A program made the position numbers and the translations under genes. 64,000 nucleotides of DNA from Trichoderma breve (Eukaryota; Ascomycota; Sordariomycetes; Hypocreales; Hypocreaceae): positions 5,394,001 through 5,458,000 of the forward strand of contig NC_079234.1 in the NCBI RefSeq assembly GCF_028502605.1. Reading direction: 5' to 3'. The notes under the pieces are model-generated. The model was not told where the DNA came from. It did no database searches and worked only from the letters and a program-made list of their open reading frames with translations. Shown piece by piece: positions 1-11,900 of this stretch (the stretch's first letter is position 1; each line of letters begins with the position of its first letter).

Positions 1-2692
1 ACACCCTCGGCCTTATTGAAAGACATCGGATCTCGATGGCCCCCCTATGAGGCCCAGCTCTGTTAGTCCGGTCACCTCCTCACGTCAGAAAAGGGTCGAG
101 ACGCTGCTTTGACGTTTGACGGCAAACGCTTCCAACGGCTGACAAGGCCCAAATACGAGCCTCGTGCCTCCGACGTCGAAGGAGCGGCAGAAAGGAAAGC
201 TCGCGGGCATTAGAGCCGTGCCATGGCGTCTATGCTGGCACCTGATTAGCAGACGGGGTGGTTGGGCTGAAGCAAGGGAGAGATGGAGATGGGAAGCTCA
301 ATGCAAATCTCAGACCACGGCGCCAATGACACACACCGTCCATTTTGGCACTGGTCGCAGCTAATAGGATCTTATCCGACAGCTCTCTTGCTTGGGTTGC
401 TGCGGTTCCCGGCGTTTTCTTTTTTCTTTTTTCTTCCTAATTTTTTTTTTCCTTTTCTTTCCCACCCGCTTTGTGAGTGGTCACCCATGCCGATGCAAGC
501 GGCAGAATGGTCCGGGTGGCAAATTTGATAAGACCAGGAAAAGAAAAGGAATAGAAATGGGAAAGAAAGGAGAAGGAAAACGGATAAAGACAAGACGAGA
601 ACAGATGTCCAACTAATAATCTATTCACAGGAATAGTTACCAATGCACGGATGCCGGCCCATTATTAGCAAAGCAGTGCATGGGCTCGCTGCCGCCACGT
701 TCAAGATTGACGCCAGAGCGGCTTTTTAATGGGGAGACCAGCCAGCTCGGTATTCTCACGGTTCGGTGAGAGGGTTTGAATCCTTCCTAGCTTCTTGGAC
801 CACTAGCAAAGGGCTTTTCTCCCTGTCTGGCTAGTCCATCTCGTAGTGTGCCGTCTTGACATGACCGCCTCAAGGAGCCATTGGGGAGCCATTGGGGACT
901 TGGTTTCTCCTCTTTTGGCCGATCATGGCCTTGCATTTCTGCCCAGATCAGACCATGCTTTTTTGTCTCATCTGTGTAAATCCAGACCGGCCACTGGCTG
1001 CAAGGCCTGCACCCCATCGCATCCTCCTGACCTGCATCTGCTATTTCCCTTGCCTTCTTCCTCTTTTTCCCGCGGCTCGAAAGAAGGCGAAAGCGTGAAA
1101 GCGGTAGGGAAAGAAAAAAAAAGACGATCCACGTGCCGCTGAGGCCAAAGACCAGGATAGAAACCCCCCCAGCCTTGGAGGAGCATGGTTTGCTTGCCGT
1201 CTGCTCAAACGCCTACCAGTACCGACATGGTCCAGAACTTGTATCTGCTGTATATCCTTGCAGGCATATCCTTGACACAGAGCCTCCAAAAAGCCGGACT
1301 TACAAGTCCTTCGTACGAGCACATAGTAGCGGTGCCTGGGCGATTTCAAATCCGTGCAGGCGATGGGACATTTGTAAAGTAAAGGCACACACGAGTACAT
1401 ACATTGTAGCGGACTGTCTGATCCTGTCTGTACGAGCATGCAAGGGAACAAAAGGAAAAGCGCCCAAAAGCAGCCGCCCACAGCGCCACACAATCTCTCC
1501 GCGCAAGATGCCGCTAAAAGAGTACCAGCTGAGGTACCAGGTACTATTTGACCGGTACGAGGCTCAGAGGCTTTTAGTGCTGCTCATGTTCCCAGACTTA
1601 AAGGGCACTAACAAGCACACTGAGGCCGCAAGTCGCATTTTTTAGAGGGCCAAGCAGCCAAGGGAGTTGCACAGACCGGACGATCATCGTAATATTTCTA
1701 ACTTCTGGTCTGTACTTTCTGAGACGGCGGTTGGTCAGTGTGCCTTGGGCCGGCGCAGGGACTTGCGAAGGGTTCAGATGTGCATTTGATTTGATGTTGT
1801 AGGAGTACCTGTACCTGTATGCTCCCCCGCCATCTTCTCTGTCTCTCCAGCTTTTGCCCTCTACGGAGTACACGACCACAACAGCCCAAGTCCTAGAACG
1901 ACTCAGTTCAGCGGCTACCTGACCTTAGTACCGCAGCCCCCCAACCAGCACCGGAGCTAATTGTACCTGCTACTTCGACGGTACCTGCTGATGGAAATAT
2001 ACTCCTCCTCTTTTCCAACTGTCCCCCTGTCCGCCCAGATCTAGTCTTCTCCTCCCCATCTCTTCACCTCGAGACCATTTTGCACCGGGCGGTGGTGCAG
2101 TCCAAACACCTCTGGAATCCCTACGTTAGTATTTTTCTTCCAAAATTCAAACTCCCGCACCCCTTTGACGACTGTCTGTGTTGTTGCCCCCGTCGCCTCT
2201 GTGTGGTGCCCGCGACACGATCAATCAGACGGACGGGCAGAGTGTCCCTCTTGCGCTTGTTCTTGTCCCTGTCCCTGCTCTCTGTCCCCTGCTCTTCTTG
2301 CTCTTATTCCTGTTCCTGTTCCTGTTCTTCTCTCCTCGCTATCTTGTCGGATCCCGAGTCATCTCAGCTTCTGCAATCCTCTTCCTCGCCCTCGTTGCTT
2401 CGAATGACTCTGGCACGCCCTTGATTCATCGCTTACTCGACCGAGATCCCAGGTCCCGGCGCCTTTGACCTCGACTCGCCCGCCGAGCTGCCGCAGTTCC
2501 CCGCCGCCGAAGAACCAAAAAAAGCAGGGCCTCTTCTTCCTCGATTTTTATTTTCTACTCTTTATTTTATCTCGACGAATTTCTCTCTTACTCCCCATCT
2601 TTATTATCCTTGTCCCTCCCCGCCCGTCGCTTCGCAGCCTCCGCGATATTTCCTCTCTTCTCCCCTCTCTGGGGAACCCCCCAGCGCCCGGC
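1..2692. promoter_or_regulatory. Upstream region of the histidine kinase gene; no gene seen
   Basis: No open frame here looks like a conserved protein. There are T-rich and CT-rich runs near 417-470 and a strongly pyrimidine-rich tract at about 2255-2340 built from TCCCTG/TTCCTG-type units, which is typical of filamentous-fungal promoters and leaders. GTAC-rich clusters lie at 1521-1558, 1805-1817 and 1963-1987, and an exact TACGGAGTA lies at 1862-1870. A short upstream frame (ATG at 2404, stop ending 2424, six codons) would lie in the leader if transcription starts before it. The 3' end of a gene left of the window may extend into the first bases, but I cannot show it. Confidence 0.6.
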
Positions 2693-5600
2693 ATGATCGA
2701 AGATACGGCGGCACTCGCTGCGGCCGCAGAGCTCATCGCCTCGCTCGCCTGCGACCCTACCTCTACTTCCACGCCGATATCAGTAGGGCCCGGCTCTAGC
2801 ATCAAGCTACCAGGCCGTGAGAACCCTGCAAAACGGACCCTGGAGATTGAGCTGGAGAAGCTCGCCCTTCGCATTTCTCAGTTAGAGAGCAGAGCGTCTG
2901 TCTCGGCCACGGCCGTCTTCCCGGAGACGCCCAACGAAGTCAACGACACACTATTCAACGATGAGGTTGAAAACGGCGCCTCCCCTGTGGCCTCCCAGCC
3001 AAGGTTGTCCCAGGCTCAACAGTCCCAGGCTCAACAAGGTAGCTTGGACAGTCCGATTTTTGTATCCCGCCAGCTGACCAAGGAAGCGCTGCAAGGACTG
3101 CGCGATCATGTTGACGACCAGTCCAAGCTCCTAGACAGTCAACGCCAGGAACTTGCTGGCGTCAACGCGCAGTTATTAGAACAGAAACAGCTCCAGGAGC
3201 GTGCCCTCCAGATGATCGAGCTGGAGCGGGTAGCCACGCTCGAACGAGAGCTGTGGAAGCATCAGAAAGCCAACGAGGCCTTCCAAAAGGCCCTCCGAGA
3301 GATTGGTGAGATTGTCACTGCCGTAGCCCGCGGTGACCTGACCATGAAGGTCCGCATGAACTCCGTCGAAATGGACCCCGAAATCACAACCTTCAAGCGC
3401 ACCATCAATGCCATGATGGACCAGCTGCAGACCTTTGCCAGTGAAGTGTCTCGTGTCGCTCGCGAGGTCGGAACTGAGGGTCTACTTGGCGGCCAAGCCC
3501 GTATTGGTGGTGTTGACGGTGTATGGAAAGAGTTGACTGACAATGGTATGGCCCTAATTTGTTCTTCTGTTTTCACTCTTGTCCCCTGCTTCAGTCAAAT
3601 TCCGGCTCCAGCAGTCGGCAATAATCGTAGTCAACAACAGCTGACAATTTTTGATAGTCAACGTAATGGCACAGAATCTCACGGATCAAGGTATGTATAG
3701 CGAGACTCGTTTTTTCTGCCCTCCTCCTGCTCCCCCTCCCCTTCTTTCCCCTATCTTATCTGCTCCTCAAACGATTTTTTGGGTCGAGTCAAATAGGACG
3801 TTTGAGTATCATGCATGCATGTGATGTATCTAACACTATGCCATCTAGTGCGAGAAATTGCCTCCGTCACAACAGCCGTCGCTCACGGCGACTTGACAAA
3901 GAAGATTGAACGACCAGCAAGAGGAGAAATCTTGCAGTTGCAGCAGACTATCAACACCATGGTGGATCAACTTCGAACATTTGCATCTGAAGTCACGCGC
4001 GTAGCAAGAGATGTCGGAACCGAGGGTATCTTAGGTGGCCAGGCTGATGTTGGCGGAGTCAAGGGCATGTGGAATGATCTGACTGTAAACGTCAATGCCA
4101 TGGCAAACAACTTGACGACTCAGGTGCGAGATATTATTAAGGTCACTACAGCTGTCGCCAAGGGAGACCTCACACAGAAAGTCCAAGCCGAATGCAGAGG
4201 AGAAATGTTCAAGCTCAAGTCCACCATCAACTCCATGGTTGATCAGCTGCAGCAATTCGCTCGCGAAGTTACAAAGATTGCCAGAGAAGTCGGAACTGAA
4301 GGTCGTCTTGGTGGTCAAGCCACTGTTCATGACGTTGAGGGCACATGGAGAGATCTTACTGAAAACGTCAACGGCATGGCCATGAATTTGACGACACAAG
4401 TGCGAGAGATTGCCAAGGTTACCACGGCTGTCGCCAGGGGTGATCTTACCAAGAAGATTGGGGTCGAAGTCAAGGGAGAGATTTTGGAACTCAAGAACAC
4501 TATCAACCAGATGGTGGACCGCCTGGGCACATTCGCCGTCGAAGTGAGCAAAGTGGCCCGAGAAGTCGGTACAGATGGTACGCTTGGTGGCCAGGCCCAG
4601 GTGGCCAATGTTGAGGGCAAGTGGAAGGATCTAACTGAAAATGTCAACACAATGGCGTCGAATCTCACTGTCCAGGTATGTCATGCTGCTACTTCCCTTG
4701 GAAGTTGTCATACTCCGATCGTTCTCCTGGACGACCGTAGGCTGTGTTCATATGCTAACTATGTCCTAGGTGCGAAGTATCTCTGCTGTCACACAGGCCA
4801 TTGCCAACGGAGACATGAGTCAAACAATTGATGTGGAGGCAAATGGTGAGATACAAGTGCTGAAAGAGACCATCAACAACATGGTTTCCCGTTTGTCTAG
4901 CTTCTGTTACGAAGTGCAACGAGTTGCCAAGGATGTCGGTGTCGATGGCAAGATGGGAGCTCAAGCAGATGTAGCTGGGCTGAACGGACGATGGAAAGAA
5001 ATCACTACTGATGTCAACACTATGGCCAGCAACTTGGTAAGCTACCACTCGTGCACTCGCAGTGCAGATTTCCCTTTGTCTAGAAAAGGTTCCAAGTACT
5101 GACGCATGTTTTAGACCACTCAAGTGCGTGCCTTCTCTGATATCACAAACTTGGCTACGGACGGCGACTTCACCAAGCTCGTCGACGTGGAGGCCTCGGG
5201 AGAAATGGACGAGCTCAAGAAGAAGATTAACCAGATGATATCAAATCTGAGAGACAGTATCCAGAGGAACACACAGGCCAGAGAGGCTGCCGAGTTAGCC
5301 AACAAGACCAAGTCCGAATTCCTCGCAAACATGTCCCACGAGATTCGAACTCCGATGAATGGTATTATTGGAATGACGCAGCTCACTCTGGATACCGACT
5401 TGACCCAGTACCAGCGAGAAATGCTAAACATTGTCAATGATCTTGCCAACAGCCTGTTGACCATCATTGACGACATCCTGGATTTGTCCAAGATTGAAGC
5501 TAGGAGAATGGTTATTGAAGAGATCCCGTATACGCTGCGAGGCACAGTCTTTAATGCGCTAAAGACTCTCGCAGTCAAGGCGAACGAGAAGTTCCTTGAT

Positions 5601-7218
5601 CTTACCTATAAGGTAGACAGCTCCGTGCCTGACTACGTCATCGGAGATTCGTTCCGTCTGAGACAGATTATCCTGAACCTCGTGGGCAATGCCATCAAGT
5701 TTACCGAGCACGGCGAGGTCAGCTTAACCATTCAAGAACAAGAAGATAAGAGGCATGTCGGTCCTGGCGAATACGCCATTGAATTCATTGTGGAGGACAC
5801 TGGAATTGGCATTGCTAAGGACAAGCTCAACCTCATCTTCGACACTTTCCAGCAGGCCGATGGTTCAATGACACGCAAGTTTGGTGGAACGGGTCTCGGC
5901 CTGTCCATTTCGAAGCGATTCGTCAACCTCATGGGCGGAGACCTCTGGGTTAACAGCGAGGTCGGCAAGGGAAGCGAATTCCACTTTACTTGCCGCGTGA
6001 AGCTCGCCGATGTGCACGCAGAAAGTGTTCAGCAGCAACTGAAGCCTTACCGCGGCCACCAGGTTCTCTTTGTCGACAAGTCGCAGTCAAACGCGGCCAC
6101 ACACATTGGAGAAATGTTGGAAGAGATCGGGCTACACCCCGTTGTCGTTAATTCCGAAAAGAGCTCGGCTCTTACTCGCCTTAAGGAGGGCGGCGCTTTG
6201 CCATATGACGCCATCATCGTTGACTCAATTGATACTGCTAGGAGATTGAGAGCGGTAGATGACTTTAAGTACCTCCCTATTGTCCTGCTCGCTCCCGTGG
6301 TTCACGTGAGCTTGAAGTCCTGCCTGGACCTCGGTATCACATCTTACATGACAATGCCATGCAAGCTGATTGACCTGAGCAACGGCATGATCCCCGCCCT
6401 GGAGAACAGAGCCACGCCATCTCTCGCGGATGTTACCAAGTCCTTTGAGATCCTCCTTGCTGAGGATAACACGGTCAACCAGAAACTGGCCGTGAAGATT
6501 CTTGAGAAATACCACCACGTTGTCACTGTTGTGGGCAACGGCTGGGAGGCTGTCGAGGCCGTGAAGCAGAAGAAGTTTGATGTGATTCTCATGGATGTTC
6601 AGATGCCCATCATGGTAAGTAGTAAACTTCGCGCAGAACCCATCTAATTGCTGCCATGAGCTAACTCTTTTCAAACAGGGAGGATTTGAGGCCACCGGCA
6701 AGATCCGTGAATACGAGCGTGGCATGGGAACACACAGAACTCCCATCATTGCTCTTACAGCCCACGCTATGATGGGTGATCGCGAAAAGTGTATCCAAGC
6801 CCAGATGGACGAGTACCTGTCCAAGCCCTTGCAGCAGAACCAGCTCATCCAAACCATTCTCAAGTGCGCCACTCTCGGAGGTGCGCTGCTAGAGAAGAAC
6901 CGCGAGCGAGAACTGGCGCTGCAAGCGGAAGCCAAGGCGTCTGGACGCTTGGAGGGCGAAAGGGGCATGTTGCGCCCAAGCCTTGAGGGCAGATCGTTTA
7001 CCACCAGGGAGCCCATGACCAAGAACAGGCCATCGCTCACCAAGGCGACTAGCAAAGCACTGGAAGAAGCGCGAAACGCAGCAGCAGCAAATGCTGGCCT
7101 AAGATTCAACGATGAGTATGGTGCCGATTTGATAGAGGAGCTGGATGACCTAGAAGAAGAGGATTCGTTTTCAAAAGCACGCGAAGAACTTGCTGATAGA
7201 CGAAGCCTCTCAAGTTAA
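2693..7218 (+). CDS. nik1: Group III hybrid histidine kinase (Nik1/Os-1 type) with HAMP repeats
   Basis: Cytosolic osmosensor kinase. In this family it controls the Hog1-type MAPK cascade and is the target of dicarboximide and phenylpyrrole fungicides. Exons are 2693-3545, 3658-3690, 3849-4675, 4770-5036, 5115-6614 and 6679-7218, giving 1339 residues, close to the usual 1300. The order is: a variable N-terminus; five full HAMP repeats of about 92 residues and one half repeat (about residues 202-690, recurring GDLT, GGQA and LTENVN-like signatures); HisKA with [10 protein letters not shown] (phospho-His about 735); HATPase with N-box NLVGNAIKF and the DTGIGI and GGTGLGLSI glycine motifs; then a receiver domain with LMDVQMP (phospho-Asp about 1154) and the YLSKP lysine. 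Exon 2 is only 33 nt. The ATG at 2693 begins MIEDTAAL; the frame stays open upstream but has no earlier ATG. Confidence 0.97.
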
Positions 7219-8414
7219 AGAGAGTATACGACCTTGCTTGGGACGGCATAGCCCAAGATGGGACGCTGCGCTTGGATTAGTCTGAGAGCACGTCTTATCA
7301 AGTCTCTTGACATGAATTTATGAGGACCATGTCGGATTCCCACTACTCTTTTTCTTGTTTGGCCATAATGTTCTTTCTTTTAGAGCATGACTGCTGTTTT
7401 TTGGGATTTTATCAATATGCTCTCCCCCCTCTTCAACCTACCTGGCGAATACGGTGTTGATATCATGTTGGACGAGAAAAAAAGACGCAACGGTCTTGTC
7501 CTGTTTATTTGGTTCAGTATTTTAACTTCCCTAATTTTCCTTTTGGCTCTCTGTCTTTGGTGTATTTTACCCTCTTGGTGTCTTTTATCTCGTCCCCGTC
7601 TCTTATATTTGTTTTCCTTTGCTCTATACTCGCATGGACGTTTTCCTTTCTTTCTCTTTTTCCCAGTATCGGATAAGGGGGTTTGCTGGCTGGCATATTG
7701 CAGTGGCAATAGTACGTAGGGTTCATTATGGAATTAACGTGGATGAAATGGCATAGCGAAAGAATCGGTCTTTCTCATCGTTTGGTGCGGAGGGATGGAT
7801 GGGTGTGGATTTTCTTGGTTTTCTTTTTATTCTCCCTTCTTCCATTTTACTTTTAAAAATGCAAGCTGCGGGTCTGGACTCTTTTTCCAACAACAATCGT
7901 TGATGGCACGATGTGAATGAAACTGAAGACGGTTCCCCCTTCAAGGATGAGGAGGGTCAAATGGACACAAGGGGGCGGGTTGGTGGCTGAAATTGGAAGA
8001 AATAGGATGCAAATGTGGATAAGAGAAAGAGAAAGAGATGTTTACCTTTTGTTGCCCTTTTCGAGTTATTTGTTTATGTGTGTTGAGTGGAGTTTGTCTA
8101 GTTTCCTGCCCTTGTTAGCGACGTTAAAAGACTTGCCATCGTGTCCTTGTCCTTGGAGACGATGGCTCTTTCGTATGCTTGGTTCTCCTCGATGTGAATG
8201 AATTGTGATGCATTGGACTTGTTACTCTTTGAGGCGTCTAGTTATGACTACTAATTATACAGGTTGTTTCGTATACATGGGAAGGCAGAGTGCCTCATAC
8301 AGGTTGTTTTTTTCGTATACATGAGGATGTAGAGTACCGTAATTCAACCAACGTCTCAAACCCCGCTAACAAAGAAACAAAGAAAATCACAAGGGTACTC
8401 CGTATATAAACTTT
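7219..8414. other. Convergent intergenic region (3' UTRs)
   Basis: This lies between the ends of the kinase gene and the small coiled-coil gene. It is T-rich after the kinase stop codon, as expected for a 3' UTR, and I see no credible gene. It contains an imperfect tandem duplication (8257-8339, listed separately) and an exact TACTCCGTA at 8396-8404, almost touching the small gene's stop codon. Confidence 0.7.
8257..8339. repeat. Imperfect 40-bp tandem duplication
   Basis: Two adjacent copies, 8257-8296 and 8297-8339, each begin ATACAGGTTGTTT, continue to CGTATACATG, and end in a GTAGAGTACC/GCAGAGTGCC-like tail. The second copy has four extra T residues after GGTTGTTT and other changes, so the duplication is not recent. 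It is non-coding. Confidence 0.85.
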
Positions 8415-8922
8415 TTACTTTTCAGCCTCTTTACTCTCCCCATCGACCTTTTCCGTGCCCTTCGTCCCCTTTTCTCGCTCCATGTCGTCGAAAGCAGCGA
8501 GGATGGCGTCGAGCTTGCTTTCGAGGTTGGTTAGGTTGGCTTCCATTGCCGTGGCGGTCTGTTCGCCTCTGTAGAGAGAAATCAGGATTGTATCATTATT
8601 ATTTGCTGAGGGGGGATTTATTTTGTGTGTGTTTATAGGAGAGAAAGGTAGAGTAACATGGTGGAGTGGTGGCAGGGATAAAAGTGATATGAGATGACCG
8701 TTGACAGAGATATAGATCATGATGATGAGAGAGTTTTGAGAGTGTCTTTACCTAGCGAGCTCTCTAAGGGCCTGGAAATATGAAGACTCCTTGGTTAGAT
8801 TAAACTCATGAAAAAGAATACGAGTGATATATCGTGATGAAACATGCCTGGGCGAGATCAGCCTCGGGAGCAGCCTCGGGCTGATCAGGTTTACTTGAGT
8901 TTGTCTCCGATGACGCAGCCAT
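8415..8922 (-). CDS. Small coiled-coil protein of unknown function (82 aa, three exons)
   Basis: I do not recognise a family. On the minus strand the exons are 8922-8848, 8771-8752 and 8568-8415. They join in frame (75+20+154 nt) to an 82-residue protein that starts MAASSETNSS, has an acidic/Pro-rich N-terminus, then a heptad-like segment (ALRELARGEQ... ANLTNLESKLDAILAAFDDM) and a charged Lys/Glu tail. The amphipathic core and clean splice phases argue for a real gene. Intron 1 begins GCATGT and ends TTTCCAG, a GC-AG intron, and the middle exon is only 20 nt. Intron 2 is GTAAAG...CTACAG. No targeting signal or enzyme motif is visible. It could be a small subunit of a larger complex, which is inference only. 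Confidence 0.75.
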
Positions 8923-11900
8923 GGTCTTTGGGTTTGGGGGCTTGAGAGATGTCCTTGTTCCTTGAAAAGTAAGATAAGAGATTCAAGATGGGTTCTGGGT
9001 GTGGAAATAAAGGTAGTTGATATGCCTTGTTTGCGTCTGCGTCACGAAAAGCTGCAAGGCTGAGCAGTTATCACGGAATACAATTCAATGCTCCGTAACG
9101 GGTACATGTTGCTGGCTGCCGCTGTACCGGAGGGCTCACGTGATGCGGGCCTCGAGTAAGGTACGAGTACCTCTTCCCCAGTGGGATACAGGTACAGCCT
9201 GGTGCAGTACCTGACCTGTATGTACCCCTCTGTAGGCCTCTCACTACAGGCCATGTCTTATAACACCAGACAACTCCATCAACAAACAAGAGAGGAGAAT
9301 ATGCCCAGAGAAACCTACCGCTTTGATTCCTCTTCTCCCCTTTCTTATTCGTCTTCTCCCCATTCTCCGTATAGTTTAGTGTACGATGCTACAGCAGCAG
9401 CCATCATTAATGACCAGTAATTGGTGAGCTTACGGTTCGTGTTCGCTACAGTATAAGATGCATGCTGCAGCTGTATGTGCTTCATACCAGATGCATCGCC
9501 AACACTCCGTGCCTCACATATCAAGACACGACAGCACCTCGTCCCTCGCGTCTCGAACAAGAGGTGACATTGCTACTGCCAATAGCAACAAGGATCCTTG
9601 GTGCCGAGCACACACATCGGCTTTTTCAGCTTTGCGCCACGACCAATTGACGCTCCAAGGGGTTGCAGACGGATGCCGTTCCGTCAGCATGGATGGCCAA
9701 GTGCTGCCCGTGTGGGAATAGTGAAATTGTCAGTACTTGCAGCTCTCCTACGGGCGCTTCTGCCCTTTTGCAAGGCGTCCGGCTAACGGGGCATTTGACG
9801 CGGCAGACGGGACTCCATAATGCAAAGTGCTGCTGCCGCCAATGTGCCATCACGATGGGATATATCAAGAGGGCGTCGCTATCCACCAAAAGTTATATAT
9901 CAAATTCCTCCATTGGGATGCCCCATTGGGATGGCCCGCTCTCTTATATTTAGCCATCCGTCGGGCTGTCTTGTCGGGCTATCCGTTGCGGCGGATGTCC
10001 AAAAGAGCCTGGGGCTCATCTCATCTCTCCACCATCGTGACCCGTTGGACGCTTGAGGGTTATTCCTGTCACTGCCTCGGGCGTAAAGAGACAAGAGACA
10101 AGAGACAAGAGTCACAATCCCTTTCTCGGGGCTTGGATCAGAAGCGAGCTTGGCGAGCTTTTCAACATCTCCTTTGCTACATAGAGTCTGTGATGGGCCT
10201 AGCTCAAGCGTCCTCAATTCTTCTGTACCTTTTCGAACAGCCCTAGAGCACGGAGTACAGAGTAGAGCCATCACCTAACGGACGACCACTTTAACCTGTA
10301 CATACAGGCCAGCTCTCGAGACATCAAGATACCACTCGTACCACGAAGCGCGTTGAAGCTGCCGTCCTCTCGTGCGGGTGGCTTGAGTGAGGAGGTGCCA
10401 GCTTTCGGTGCGCCGTGCCTAGAGATTACTAGTCAGAGGGCTAAAAATGTTAGCACCCTGTTAAGCTTCAGACACGCCCCCTCCCATGCAGGTTCGGCGA
10501 GTCTAGATCCTAAAAACCCGCACTCGGCCGCCATTGGCTGTTGCTCTGGCATTCAGCACCTATTTACGGTGCTCGTTCCAAAAGGCAGAAGATGGGCATA
10601 AAAAAGGTACCGAAAACCTCGGATGGAGGCGTTGCAGACCCAACAGCATTCGTATCAAGGCACGGAGATGATGCCGTTGAGGTATACATTTTGCGCCATC
10701 ACCAGAAGTTGACCTTGCTGGACAAAACTTTGCAACACGAGGGGGAGACCCCCTCACGTACAAACCGGCGCTGATCGTCGGTCGTCCAGTTAATTACATG
10801 TGAATCGAGATGTGAGCCGTTTTGGACTTGTAGTATTCTGACATCATGTATTTGGTTTGGCGCGGAATTCTCTCCAGAGTGGATCATCAGGCTTGTTCAA
10901 TCGACCGATCTACCGCCAGAGTATAACAAAAGAGACGGGAAGAGCTCTTTAAAGATATGCCAACGTCCATTTTTGGTACTTCATACTGTGGGTATCACAT
11001 AGCTTGGGAAGTAGCATGGCTGCTGATCAACTGTTTTAGGCGGAGCCGTGAGATTTGCCCGTTTATCAATGGCTCCGGTGCTCGCAGTGTGGTGACAACC
11101 GTTGAACACAAGTTGACGACAGATGGTGATCAGTGAATCCAGCGAATCCACGCACTGGCCCGAGCCTCCCCCATTACCCATTGGTGTGTTGCCCCCCGGC
11201 GGTGCTAGGCATGTAAAATCGAAGCATAGATGGACGGCACTGATTCACGGAAGGGGAACCAGCTCAACGGGATCGAGATCTCCATCTTTTCTGTCCCATT
11301 TTACGAAATTTCCCATACCTATGGGTGCCGGCCTTGGGACAATGTGTGCCTTCTGGAGGTGTGGGCTTGCATGGTCCTGGTTTGGTTTGTGGATGGATAT
11401 TTTTGCTGCGGTAAGGCGACTCCTCACCGATTCGGAGCGGCACAAAGAGCTGATTCTGACCTGTAATCGCCAATGTTTGACCCCAACACTCTCCCTTCAG
11501 CCCCAGTTCGTTCCTTTTTTTCCCAAAGAAAGCTATCAAAAGGGCTCGGGTCGTGTTTTCACCTTCTCAGCAACGTGGCCGTAGTCGCTATGCGTGGCGG
11601 GAACGTAAGTACCGCTGCCCCATTTGGCAAGGTTCATCTTTCCGGCAAAACTGTTTTGTCTTGGAGTATGTACTCGCTTGAGACACTGCTTGCGAGCACC
11701 GCGATTTTTTTTTTTCTTTTTCCTTTGTCTCTCCGGAAGCTCGAATTTGCCTCCTTTGTCTCACCTCTTCCTCCGCCTTGCTCCTTTGATCCGCTCTGCA
11801 GTGCAGGGTCTTGGATGTCTGCGCAGGCCTTCAAGTGGTAATCCTCGTCGTAGAGGGGGGAAAAGTAAGGAGAAGCGTCTGACTTCACACGCCCATAGTG

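Noticed and set aside
735..795. tRNA-like segment: hairpin at 754-771 followed by a B-box-like GGTTTGAATCC at 773-783
   Set aside because: The T-arm-like stem can form, but no matching acceptor stem or D arm is present upstream and no T-run terminator follows. Only one half of a tRNA promoter is imitated.
6225..7109. 294-codon minus-strand frame
   Set aside because: It lies entirely antisense to the receiver-domain exons of the kinase and its product has no domain character.
11123..11841. Two overlapping plus frames (153 and 122 codons) in the gene-poor region
   Set aside because: No conserved motif, Cys- and Pro-rich random-looking composition, and no convincing splice partners.
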